In this document: positions 7,778-16,587 of the stretch, one piece after another
How the letters are laid out: the number at the start of each line of letters is the position of its first letter
How positions within the stretch are numbered: the stretch's first letter is position 1
Assembly: GCA_000149225.2 (NCBI GenBank)
Contig: CM000693.1
Span: 620,001-684,000, forward strand
DNA from: Lachancea kluyveri NRRL Y-12651
Lineage: Eukaryota > Ascomycota > Saccharomycetes > Saccharomycetales > Saccharomycetaceae
Length of the DNA stretch: 64,000 nt
Direction: 5' to 3'
Notes under the pieces: model-generated
The model's input: the letters and a program-made list of their open reading frames with translations, nothing else
Database searches by the model: none
What the model was told of the DNA's origin: nothing
Position numbers and translations under genes: made by a program

Positions 7778-10507
7778 ATGAACGAAATTGCCTCTAGTGT
7801 TTCTAACTTATCATTAGACTCAACAGTCAATCGAACAGATGATATAGCTGCTTCTACGACCTTAAAAAGACATAAAAGACCTAATAGAGCGTTTCACACT
7901 TTTGATTCCAGCGCTTCCACTCCGGTAAGCACACCTCCATTAGCTCAAGGTAATGGATTTTCAAATCAGCAGTTTTTCGCAAGTGCGAGCCAATTGGGCG
8001 CTAGTAAGACTGTCCCTGGTACTCCGGTCATTCCTGGTATAGCTTCCACACCTCAACAGTCAATGGCTCAAGATTCGACCATGTCACATTACGTCTCAAG
8101 TCAAAGATTGGAAGATCAGCAGCAGTTTTTGACTAAACCCTTTTTAACTTCACAGGACTCTCTTCCACCTTTAGCCACTACCCAATATTATAGTGTTGAC
8201 CAGGGTGTCTGTGATCCACGTATCATGAGCTTATCCATGTACAATATCCCAAGAGATGAGCAGTTAAGGAGTGCTACCAAACTCCCAGTTGGTGTCACGG
8301 TTCAACCATTTGCTGCAACTGTGCCAGATAGTCAAACTAGCACTATCCATACTGTTGAATCAAACGGTCCCTTGCGCTGCAGGCGTTGCCGTGCCTATGT
8401 CAATCCAGGTTTCGCATTCACTTTTGATTCCAAGGCCGTATGTAACTTTTGTCAAGTTAGGACTCAACTGCCTCAGGAACACTTTGCTCCGTTGGGTCCT
8501 GATGGCCGCAGATCTGATCTTTCGGAAAGAGCAGATCTTCTTCAAGGATGTGTCGACTTTGTCGTCCCTGAGTCTTACAATGCTGTACCTAATGTGCCTG
8601 CCACTCCGTTACATTACGTCTTTTTGATTGACGTGTCTACTTTGGCAAACGAAAATAAAAGTTCTGTGGCTGCTGTTGAAGGTGTGAGGGCATGCATAGA
8701 GTACATTTCCGTAAACCAACCAAAATGTAAAGTTGCTATCATTGCCTATGATAAGTATCTGAGGTTCTTTAACCTCAGGCCTGAACTAAGTCAGGCTCAA
8801 GAGTATATTGTCAGTGATTTGAAGGATGTGTTCTTGCCTCTTTACACGGGGTTATTTGTGAGACCCGATGAATCGATGCATGTAATCCAAGATACTTTGT
8901 GCAAGCTAACTGCGTTTATCGAGGACGACAAATACTCTCATAGGATTGAAGTATGCTATGGTTCTGCGATTGAGGCAGCTAAGCTAGCATTGCATACTGT
9001 TACCAGTGGCCAAGGTGGTAAAATTATATCTGTATTAAATTCTTTACCTGTGGTTGGAAATGGCAACTTGAAATTGAGAACGGACGACAACTTAAAGAAG
9101 TCGTTGAAATGTGAAAATGAGTACTACCTAAAACTAGGTAAGCAGTTGCTAGGGTCTCACGTTTCTGTTGATCTGTATTGTACTGGTTCTGGGTTTGTTG
9201 ATATGGTTGACGTCGCTCATCCTGCATTGGTTACCTCTGGTGTTTTGAAATATTATCCCAACTTCCATATTGATAAAGATGAGTTTACCTTGGTAAATGA
9301 TATGCTACACAACGTTTCGAACACGGTGGGCTACCAAGCTCAACTAAAAGTACGTTGCTCATCTGGGCTTTCAGTTTGTAATTACTACTGTCCCTCCGTC
9401 GAGTACTCTGATAGAGATCCTCTTATCCCCGTATTGCGCAGGGACCAAAGCTGGAGTGTTCTTTTTAAGTATGATAACAAGCTAACCGCCACGAAGGACG
9501 TGTGCTTCCAAGCAGCTTTGTTATACACCGATATAAACGGTGTCAGGAAGGTCCGTTCAGTCAACACCAACGGTGCTGTCAGCGACAACATTCATGAAAT
9601 TTTCAAGTTCGTTAACCAAGATGTCGTTACAAGCATTATAGTGAGAGACATCATCTCTACTTTAGGTGACTGTAATTTTGTTGCAATTAGAAAACTAATA
9701 GACGGGAAGATTATTGACATTCTAACCCAGTACAGAGCCTTAGTTGGCAGCAATTCTACTTCACAGTTGGTTTTACCAGACTCTTTAAAAACCTTGCCAG
9801 CATACCTTCTATCCTTCGAGAAATCTGATTTAATGAAAAGCAACAGTAGGTCCTCTCGTGGCAATGCCAGAGTCTACGATTTTTTCAAATTCAGTAGCTA
9901 TGATTTGGTAAAACTTTCCTTCAAATTGTATCCACAAATATTTCCTTTACACGAGCTGTTGAACGAAATGGATTTAAGCTTCTATGATGAAAATGACAAA
10001 TTATTACAGTTCGATTCCATAGACAATCTTTCCGTTAGAAATGCTCACAATCAGCTTATCAACGGTGGATGCTATCTGATCTTTGATGGAGACGTTATTT
10101 ATCTGTGGTTCAATGAGAACACCAACCAATACTTGCTGCGTGATTTGCTGGATGTCGATCCCGATATGACGAAATTTAATCAAATTACCTTATTTGGGGG
10201 GAAATTACCAGAATTGGACACCGAAATTAACATGAAAGCGCGCAATGCGGTGAAGAACTGGTGCCAGCTTACCAGCCGTTCTTACATCCCGGTCATTTTG
10301 GCAAGACCCAGTGTCGACCAGTATTATTCGCACGTGATGAATGACTTGATGTGTGAAGATAAGTCAATTGAGATGATTGAGAGTTACGAAAACTATCTAG
10401 TCTCGTTGCATCGCAAGATTAAAGAGAAATTACAACATGATGATTATGTAAAGCTGCATAATGCTAAAGAGCATGAGCACTTTTCTCAAAAGTTTATTCA
10501 GTTTTGA
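7778..10507 (+). CDS. SFB3: COPII cargo adaptor, Sec24 family (Sfb3/Lst1)
   Basis: A 909-residue Sec24-family protein starting at the first in-frame ATG; S. cerevisiae Sfb3/Lst1 (YHR098C) has 929. After a Ser/Pro-rich N-terminus comes the zinc finger with Cys201, Cys204, Cys222 and Cys225 (CRRC...CNFC). The trunk (LHYVFLIDVSTLANENKSSVAAVEGVRACIEY), beta-sandwich, helical and C-terminal gelsolin-like domains follow. The protein acts with Sec23 in COPII coats at ER exit sites. Lst1/Sfb3 helps load Pma1 and other large membrane cargo. Position beside YPS7 and TRA1 supports SFB3 rather than SEC24 or SFB2. Confidence 0.93.
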   Translation: MNEIASSVSNLSLDSTVNRTDDIAASTTLKRHKRPNRAFHTFDSSASTPVSTPPLAQGNGFSNQQFFASASQLGASKTVPGTPVIPGIASTPQQSMAQDSTMSHYVSSQRLEDQQQFLTKPFLTSQDSLPPLATTQYYSVDQGVCDPRIMSLSMYNIPRDEQLRSATKLPVGVTVQPFAATVPDSQTSTIHTVESNGPLRCRRCRAYVNPGFAFTFDSKAVCNFCQVRTQLPQEHFAPLGPDGRRSDLSERADLLQGCVDFVVPESYNAVPNVPATPLHYVFLIDVSTLANENKSSVAAVEGVRACIEYISVNQPKCKVAIIAYDKYLRFFNLRPELSQAQEYIVSDLKDVFLPLYTGLFVRPDESMHVIQDTLCKLTAFIEDDKYSHRIEVCYGSAIEAAKLALHTVTSGQGGKIISVLNSLPVVGNGNLKLRTDDNLKKSLKCENEYYLKLGKQLLGSHVSVDLYCTGSGFVDMVDVAHPALVTSGVLKYYPNFHIDKDEFTLVNDMLHNVSNTVGYQAQLKVRCSSGLSVCNYYCPSVEYSDRDPLIPVLRRDQSWSVLFKYDNKLTATKDVCFQAALLYTDINGVRKVRSVNTNGAVSDNIHEIFKFVNQDVVTSIIVRDIISTLGDCNFVAIRKLIDGKIIDILTQYRALVGSNSTSQLVLPDSLKTLPAYLLSFEKSDLMKSNSRSSRGNARVYDFFKFSSYDLVKLSFKLYPQIFPLHELLNEMDLSFYDENDKLLQFDSIDNLSVRNAHNQLINGGCYLIFDGDVIYLWFNENTNQYLLRDLLDVDPDMTKFNQITLFGGKLPELDTEINMKARNAVKNWCQLTSRSYIPVILARPSVDQYYSHVMNDLMCEDKSIEMIESYENYLVSLHRKIKEKLQHDDYVKLHNAKEHEHFSQKFIQF

Positions 10508-10829
10508 TTAATATACTATATAAAACGCTTCTTCTCTCACCTACTCGTGTACTATGATAGTTTCTTCTTTTTTTTATCATCAAGAAAGGGAAAGAAAATT
10601 TTGTGGCAAAATTTTTGACGTCCTTTCGTGTCTTTTCAACTGAAATCAAAGCGGAGCAAGAGTGTTGAGCGTACACTAAAAAATTACACTTGATTTGTTA
10701 ACAACTGGCTTTGTAAAGTACTGGAGTTATTTCCAATTCTTTTTTGTTTATTTCTTGTTTTGATAAGCCACTCCTGGTTTTACATTAAAGCACTTGTCCA
10801 CGCGAACTGAATAGATTTCATACAAGTGA
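10508..10829. other. SFB3-PAL1 intergenic region
   Basis: 322 bases holding the SFB3 terminator and the PAL1 promoter. A TATA-like ATACTATATAAAA lies at 10511-10523. No other feature is seen. Confidence 0.4.
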
Positions 10830-12641
10830 ATGATTAACAGATCTGACAGTCAAAGAAGTGGGAGTAGTAGACCCTATTCTGCTAACAATCCATTTAGAAG
10901 TGCAGCCACCGATTCAAGTTTAACTGAATACCAAACTGATCAGGATTTCCAGAGCTGGGTTTCAACAAATGCTATTAACGCTCCATATGGTGGCAGGAAA
11001 AACGGCTCTACTCTAAGCTTCACCGATAGTATTGAAGAAGAACCTGATTTTTACTCCCAGATGCCAATTCAACCACAACCCGTCTCACGAGGTAGTTACA
11101 AGTATGTTCTCAAAGTATGGATGCTAGCCTAAAGCTTGTGTAATCCAGGTGTTACCCGGTAATAGCGCATGCTAAGTCTAGACTCTTTTTTGAAATCTTA
11201 AGGGGCCTCCAAGTCTTGCATTTTTTTAGACCAAATAGGACAAATCTCGGTTGTGTTTTTCTTCAGTGACATAAAGCGCAATAGGAGGAATTGTACCTAC
11301 TGGTTTTTGGAATTCAGTGTACTAACGATAACTTTAAATTATAGCATGACACCACCACCACGTCCTGCATCCAATAACCCGTTTTTGGATGATCTCAGTG
11401 CAGAATCTACTGGCAACAGTTTTGAATCTAATACGAACAAACCTCAACCACCCAATTACATGAATAACAATGATAAGAATAAATATCCAACTGCTCAAGA
11501 GGAAAAAGACAGGCTGAGAAAGAAGTACATGGAGCAGAGAAATGTATCAACTTCAGAGAACGAAGATCTGCCTCCCTCTTATGAAGAAGTTGCTGGCACA
11601 GCTGCTGCAAGGAGCTCGCATCCTAGAGAAAAGGCAAGAGCAACTTCTTCGAGGGATACTTCAGATGCACGTCACCATAGCTCTTCTTCACGTCGCCGTA
11701 GTGAATCTGGGAATGGGGAGAGGAGACATCGTAACGGTCGATCTTCTTCTCACAACCGTCGTGAGCGCGATGGTGCAGAGTCTCATGCTCATCATTCTTC
11801 CTCACGTCGTCACAGGTCTTCCAAGGACAAGAAGAGCTCTTCTCCAACTAAAAAAGTTGTGCCTAAAAATGTCGATACTATTGACAAATTGGATGTTACT
11901 GGCCTCTTTGGTGGTGCTTTCCATCATGACGGTCCCTTTGACGCATGTACTCCGCACCGCAATAAAAACAACAAGGTTGCACCGGTGTTAGCTTTTCCTG
12001 CAGACGGTCCAAACTCCTCGATTTCTGGTGCAACAGCGAACAAGTCTGCAATGAATGAAGTTTTTGGACGTGACGACATTGATGATGATGATGCTTATCT
12101 GTACAAATCTAGACAAAAACAAGGGGACGTATCAGTGATGTCCCGATTAAATGCCAGTAATAGCACTTTAGATGCCATTAGACCCAATGCTAACAACATA
12201 ACACAGTTTGACACTAAGGCTAAGACCGAATTGGTACATGGGCCGACGACGGTTGGTCTCGGATCAACCACCTTTTTGGATGGTGCACCAGCTGTGTCCA
12301 CTGCAACTAGGGAAGATTCGATGTCTAGAGAACACCGTACTGGTGGATTGCAAAGAAAAAAATCATTGAACCAAAAGTTAAGAAATACCAGTAACAATGG
12401 TGATGCCGGTTACAAAAACAACTATGATAGTTATAGGCCAGACCAACGGCAACAAGGCAATTTAAAACTGACGAAAACGCATTCAGGTTACTTGGAAAAG
12501 GATACTAGCGTTAGTGGTGATAATGGTGAAGATGAAGATGTTTATTTGGGCGTACGCTTTGATAGCAACCCAAAAAAGGAATCATCAGGAAACAAATTTT
12601 TAAGGAGAGTCAAAAGCTTAAAAGTTGGAAGAAAAGGTTGA
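10830..12641 (+). CDS. PAL1: Pal1-family endocytic/cell-morphology protein, two exons
   Basis: Exon 1 is 10830-11101 and exon 2 is 11345-12641, giving 522 residues. Splicing rests on GTATGT at 11102, TACTAAC at 11320-11326 and AG at 11343-11344; it joins two frames with a split Asn codon. The protein is disordered and Ser/Arg/His-rich, has NPF motifs in both exons (ANNPFRS and SNNPFLD), a PPSYEE motif, and the Pal1 core VDTIDKLDVTGLFGGAFHHDGPFDACTPHRN. NPF motifs bind EH domains of Ede1/Pan1-type endocytic scaffolds. S. cerevisiae has two WGD copies, PAL1 (YDR348C) and YHR097C; YHR097C keeps an intron, which agrees with this single ancestral-type gene being spliced. It ends with a basic tail. 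Confidence 0.93.
11102..11344 (+). other. Spliceosomal intron of PAL1
   Basis: A 243-base intron with the consensus yeast 5' splice site GTATGT, branch box TACTAAC (branch A at 11325) and 3' AG 19 bases downstream. It is the only convincing spliceosomal intron I see in the window. Confidence 0.93.
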
Positions 12642-12689
12642 TGCAAGCTCAACTTTAAAATGTTTGAAGTAGGAAATAGAAGTTTAAAG

Positions 12690-12724
<35 letters not shown>

Positions 12725-12993
12725 AAAAAAAAGAAAATAAAAAAAAAAGACTCTAACGATCACCCTCATTTGAAGGCCAGCGCTTGTGCAGTTTACACTT
12801 TTGAACTTTTTACCACTTTATCTCTATTTAGGAGTATCCACTGTCACCTTATGTGTAAGCACTCATTTTACAACTGACGCGTATTGCCTTCTTAGCCCTT
12901 ATTTTATGTATGTGTAATAGAACCAGTTATTAGAAACTACTTATCGCATTGTCTTTATATACAAGAATTGACTATTTGGGAGGCTTCAGATAA
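12642..12993. other. Convergent PAL1/MRP1 3' region
   Basis: 350 bases between convergent genes. It contains the AG repeat and A/T-rich putative polyadenylation sequences. Nothing else is seen. Confidence 0.4.
12693..12720 (+). repeat. (AG)14 microsatellite in PAL1 3' UTR
   Basis: Perfect dinucleotide tract about 50 bases after the PAL1 stop codon, followed by an A-rich stretch. It is likely transcribed as 3' UTR and likely length-polymorphic. Confidence 0.9.
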
Positions 12994-13926
12994 TCAAAAG
13001 GTTAACTGGTGATTCGCAGCCTTGGAAGGGAGCCTTTGTTCAACAGTGTTCCATTCTATAGATTCCCAGACTCTATCCAAGTATTGCTGTTTGCCAAAAA
13101 CACCATAATCTTGTAACCAGGCCTTTGGAGAAGCGTCGATTGCCAACAGTGGGACATAAGTGGTATTTTTGTAGGCCTCTGTTTGTTTGGCCTCTTCGAC
13201 ACTTTTGATTTGGAATGTGTTTTCGGTTGCTTCTTCTGTGATGGTACTCAGAGTCTGTTTCTTTTCCAATTGTTGCTTTAGGTCTTCGATATACCCAACT
13301 TTGTTAAAGTTGAATGGAGAACCAGAGTTATAGGTGTTCAAGACAAAAAGTTTGTCAAACTCTAAGGTACCAGACAAGCTGATATCATGGTTGTTGCCAG
13401 TATACTTCCTGGCGACCAACCAAGTAAAGCCATCTCCAGAAATAGCCAGGTTGGAATTCAATAGTAGGGATCTAAATTCAACAATGGATCCGAACGAGGA
13501 GACCAAGGCGGTGTTAAGCCTTTCATTACCTGTATCCAATGGTTCATTTGCGTATTTTAGTGCTAGCTCCGGAGTGGACAATAGGGAAGAAGAATCGGGT
13601 TTTGTTTCTGGTAATGGTTTGTTGCAGCCATGTAAGGAAGACAAAGAAAACTTTAGATTGTAGAGTAAAGATGCATAGTTGAAAATATCTCTCTTGGCAG
13701 GAGACTTTGCGCTTTCGTAGATTATCGTTTCCAATGGTTTTTCTTCGGATTGGCTGGTGAACCTGTTCAATTTCTCAGAGTAATATTCAGCTCTGTCGAA
13801 CCATGCAGTTTGTAAGCCTTTTGAAGAAAACAATCCAGGTAATCCCTGCTGTTTGGATAAATGCTCTAAGGTTGGAGCGATATATGACCTACAGAATCTC
13901 TTGGACAATGCAGAGCGTCTAAACAT
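12994..13926 (-). CDS. MRP1: Mitochondrial small-subunit ribosomal protein Mrp1 (mS43)
   Basis: 310 residues from the ATG at 13924-13926 (S. cerevisiae Mrp1, YDR347W, has 321). It starts with a basic presequence-like segment (MFRRSALSKRFCRSY). The body has the iron/manganese superoxide-dismutase-derived fold typical of mS42/mS43: LYNLKFSLSSLHGC near the N-half and LLAIDASPKAWLQDYG near the end, the latter recalling the SOD motif DxWEHAY without metal ligands. It functions in mitochondrial translation. It lies between PAL1 and SVF1 as in S. cerevisiae, with the opposite orientation conserved. Confidence 0.93.
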   Translation of the reverse strand: MFRRSALSKRFCRSYIAPTLEHLSKQQGLPGLFSSKGLQTAWFDRAEYYSEKLNRFTSQSEEKPLETIIYESAKSPAKRDIFNYASLLYNLKFSLSSLHGCNKPLPETKPDSSSLLSTPELALKYANEPLDTGNERLNTALVSSFGSIVEFRSLLLNSNLAISGDGFTWLVARKYTGNNHDISLSGTLEFDKLFVLNTYNSGSPFNFNKVGYIEDLKQQLEKKQTLSTITEEATENTFQIKSVEEAKQTEAYKNTTYVPLLAIDASPKAWLQDYGVFGKQQYLDRVWESIEWNTVEQRLPSKAANHQLTF

Positions 13927-14744
13927 CGTGACACTCTTGTGGATATTGAACAAACTCTTTTCCGTACGTTACCTTCGAATCAAGACCAAATGTCAAATAA
14001 AAATTTTCAATGCCGGGTAGAAGAACTGGGCTCTAAAGGGCGTTTGAACATTCCGGGTAACCATTAAAAAAGAGAGAGTGCACTCCCCTCCCATAGCGTA
14101 AACACTATCCCAGTCGCGAAGTAAGTGTCATCATCCCGCTAAGCTGTTTGACATGAGAGGTAGTCCAGTTTGCAATACTCTCCTAGCAAAAGGGCACCTA
14201 CAGAGATATGGGAAAAACGTTTCAATCATCGTGTACGATAATATCACAGGTAAGAAAATCGTCGCACTGCTTCAAAAGCCCGGAACACAGCTTAGAGGTG
14301 TAGCGTATGGCCCGTACAAACACGTTGCCCATGCGAACAGGAATGGTTCGAGACGGATCCGTGTTTCGTGTGTTCTAAACTGACGTGCAATGCTCTTTTA
14401 TAAACCGTTGTTGACACTTTGTACGAACCGGCGAGTGATATCGTCTTAAAAAACCACCGTCGGACGAGGTACAGAAGTTGATAGCAGAATGACAAATTGC
14501 ATTGTCTAAGGATCGCCGGATCATTGCAACACACTTGTCTCTTCTTAGTGATTGATGGTAGTCCATAAATTTATCATTATTCAATGTGTTAATCTCAACC
14601 GGGGTCCGTTCTGTCTTTTCTTACGAGATTTAAATTCAACAAGGAAAAGTTTTCCCATAAACGACAGCAGCGCCATCGAAAAACTTTCCATCTCCTCTTC
14701 GCAGAACAAGGAGAGAATACACCAAACAAAGTAAAAAAAGCATT
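13927..14744. other. Divergent MRP1/SVF1 promoter region
   Basis: 820 bases between divergently transcribed genes. Two short overlapping frames (14153-14383 plus; 14292-14534 minus) have no recognisable similarity and I do not call them genes. No RNA gene recognised. Confidence 0.45.
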
Positions 14745-15956
14745 ATGTTAAAGTGGATTCAAGGTGGTATTTCTGCGGTCACTGGTATTGCGGAACCTGA
14801 GTATGGTAGAGAGTATATCCATACTGTAACGGATAGAGTTAGAGGTAAACAACCCTTTAATCAAACTAGCGCAAAGGATTTTGAATGGCAAAATCCAAGT
14901 CACACCCATGTCGAAACCTCTACATTTTATTTCACTGATTTAGATAGTGGTAACGTTGGTTTTGCGCAAGTCATTCACTCCAATATCGTGGGCTTACACA
15001 CGACTGCCCAATTTACCTTTAGATTGTTTAACGCAAAGATCCCTGAAAACAACATCTGGACATCGACAAAGTTGGAAAATTTTAGAGTAGAAGGTACAAA
15101 TTTCTTTGCAGATGGTTTGTCTATTGAAATGAATCAAGAAGGAGATACTGTCCACTTCCAATCCACAGTCAATGACACCAGTAAAGTTGATTTGACTTTC
15201 AAACGTATTGCTCCAGGTGTTAAGGTCGGTGAAGACCCGGTCACATATTATGGTGACAACGTCGAAGAGCCTTGGGGTACCATGAGACATGTTTTCTGGC
15301 CAAGAAACTCGTGTTGCGGTACTTTGGAGATAACTAAGGAAGGCGAGGATACGCAGACTATCGCTTTTTCTGAAACTAAACCTGCATATTCCATGTTTGT
15401 CATGGCCTTGCAAGGGATGAAGCCTCATCATGCAGCAAAGTCTTGGAATTTTATGAATTTCCAATCAGATACCCATTCTGCAGTACTAATGGAGTATACC
15501 ACACCGAAATCTTATGCAAACACCAAGGTTTCCGTTGGTATTTTATGTTCTGATAAAGAAGTCCTGGCAGTGACGATAGATAACGATGCTGAGCACGTCG
15601 ACTCCACTATCGACTCTGTTGGATGGCCTGTTCCAAAGAAGATTAAAATTGATTTCAACGGTATTGCGTCCACAGTTCCTGACGAAGAAGTTTCATCTGC
15701 TACGCCATTGAAAGCTACTGTAAGTGGGCCCTTAAGAGATTTGGTTGAAAGAATTGACGTTATGAGTGAAATTCCAAGTTTTGTCAAGAACATTGTTTCT
15801 GGTGTAGCAGGCACCAAGCCTTACATATACCAGTATTTCAACGAAATGGCACTAACCATTGACGAGGGCCAAAAAATCGACGGTTTGGGATGGTGTGAAG
15901 TCACTTTCATCTCAGAGGCTGAAGAGGTCACTCAGGAGTCTTATGATGAGAACTAA
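14745..15956 (+). CDS. SVF1: Svf1 survival factor (Svf1/lipocalin-like family)
   Basis: 403 residues. The start MLKWIQGGISAVTGIAEPEYG, an amphipathic membrane-binding N-terminus, and the beta-rich two-domain body (FAQVIHSNIVGLHTTAQFTFRLFN, GTMRHVFWPRNSCCGT, EYTTPKSYANTKVSVGIL) match S. cerevisiae Svf1 (YDR346C, 481 residues); this protein appears shorter, mostly in loops. Svf1 protects against oxidative and cold stress and has been linked to ceramide transport between ER and Golgi and to sphingolipid synthesis. The ATG is preceded by an A-rich leader typical of well-expressed yeast genes. Confidence 0.92.
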   Translation: MLKWIQGGISAVTGIAEPEYGREYIHTVTDRVRGKQPFNQTSAKDFEWQNPSHTHVETSTFYFTDLDSGNVGFAQVIHSNIVGLHTTAQFTFRLFNAKIPENNIWTSTKLENFRVEGTNFFADGLSIEMNQEGDTVHFQSTVNDTSKVDLTFKRIAPGVKVGEDPVTYYGDNVEEPWGTMRHVFWPRNSCCGTLEITKEGEDTQTIAFSETKPAYSMFVMALQGMKPHHAAKSWNFMNFQSDTHSAVLMEYTTPKSYANTKVSVGILCSDKEVLAVTIDNDAEHVDSTIDSVGWPVPKKIKIDFNGIASTVPDEEVSSATPLKATVSGPLRDLVERIDVMSEIPSFVKNIVSGVAGTKPYIYQYFNEMALTIDEGQKIDGLGWCEVTFISEAEEVTQESYDEN

Positions 15957-16587
15957 GTAGCTTTACTAAGCTTTGTAAATCCTTCTTTCTCCCTTCTAAT
16001 TATATCCCCAGATTTACTATCGTATAACGCTAATAGATTAATTTCATGTTCTTTACTGCTACCTCTAGCATATTACAAGCCGAAACCGATAGACTTGACA
16101 AAATCAAGTCAAGCAGCTAAGGTTTCTGCTGATCTACAAATAGCACTATTTGTCTTCTCTTTTTTTTTTCCCTTTCTTTTCCCCCTATGAATGCGACGGT
16201 ACTGCGCGTGATACAATCATGGATTGCTGTTCTTCAATGCTACTCCAGGGTCCATTATCATCAAGTAAAGATCCATCTAAATTGGTAGAAGGCGACTAAA
16301 TGTAGCTGCACTATTTTCACTACCCAATTCCGGTGGGGAGATAAAGTTTTTTCAGTAAAGAAGTAGTTTCTTGCAGCGGTCTTCCTCCCATTATCTATTC
16401 TTATCGCCAAGAGTGAACCCGCCTCATCCCTGTTTCCGCCGCATGTCCGTGTGCGTCTCATTGAACGAAAAAAATGAAATGGAAAATACGCATGGAATAA
16501 AATCCTTTTCCATTTAATCATATACTTCGACAGAGCACCTTACTTATCTCATATACACATACCGAGCTCGAATAAGATAGGACTGGT
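15957..16587. other. SVF1 3' flank and Zn2Cys6-gene promoter
   Basis: 630 bases between two plus-strand genes. T-rich tracts occur at 16157-16190. No RNA gene or convincing ORF; the small minus frames at 16261-16770 overlap the next gene's start. Confidence 0.4.

Noticed and set aside
14153-14383. 76-codon frame in the MRP1/SVF1 promoter
   Set aside because: Short, without recognisable similarity, and overlapped by equal-size frames on the other strand.
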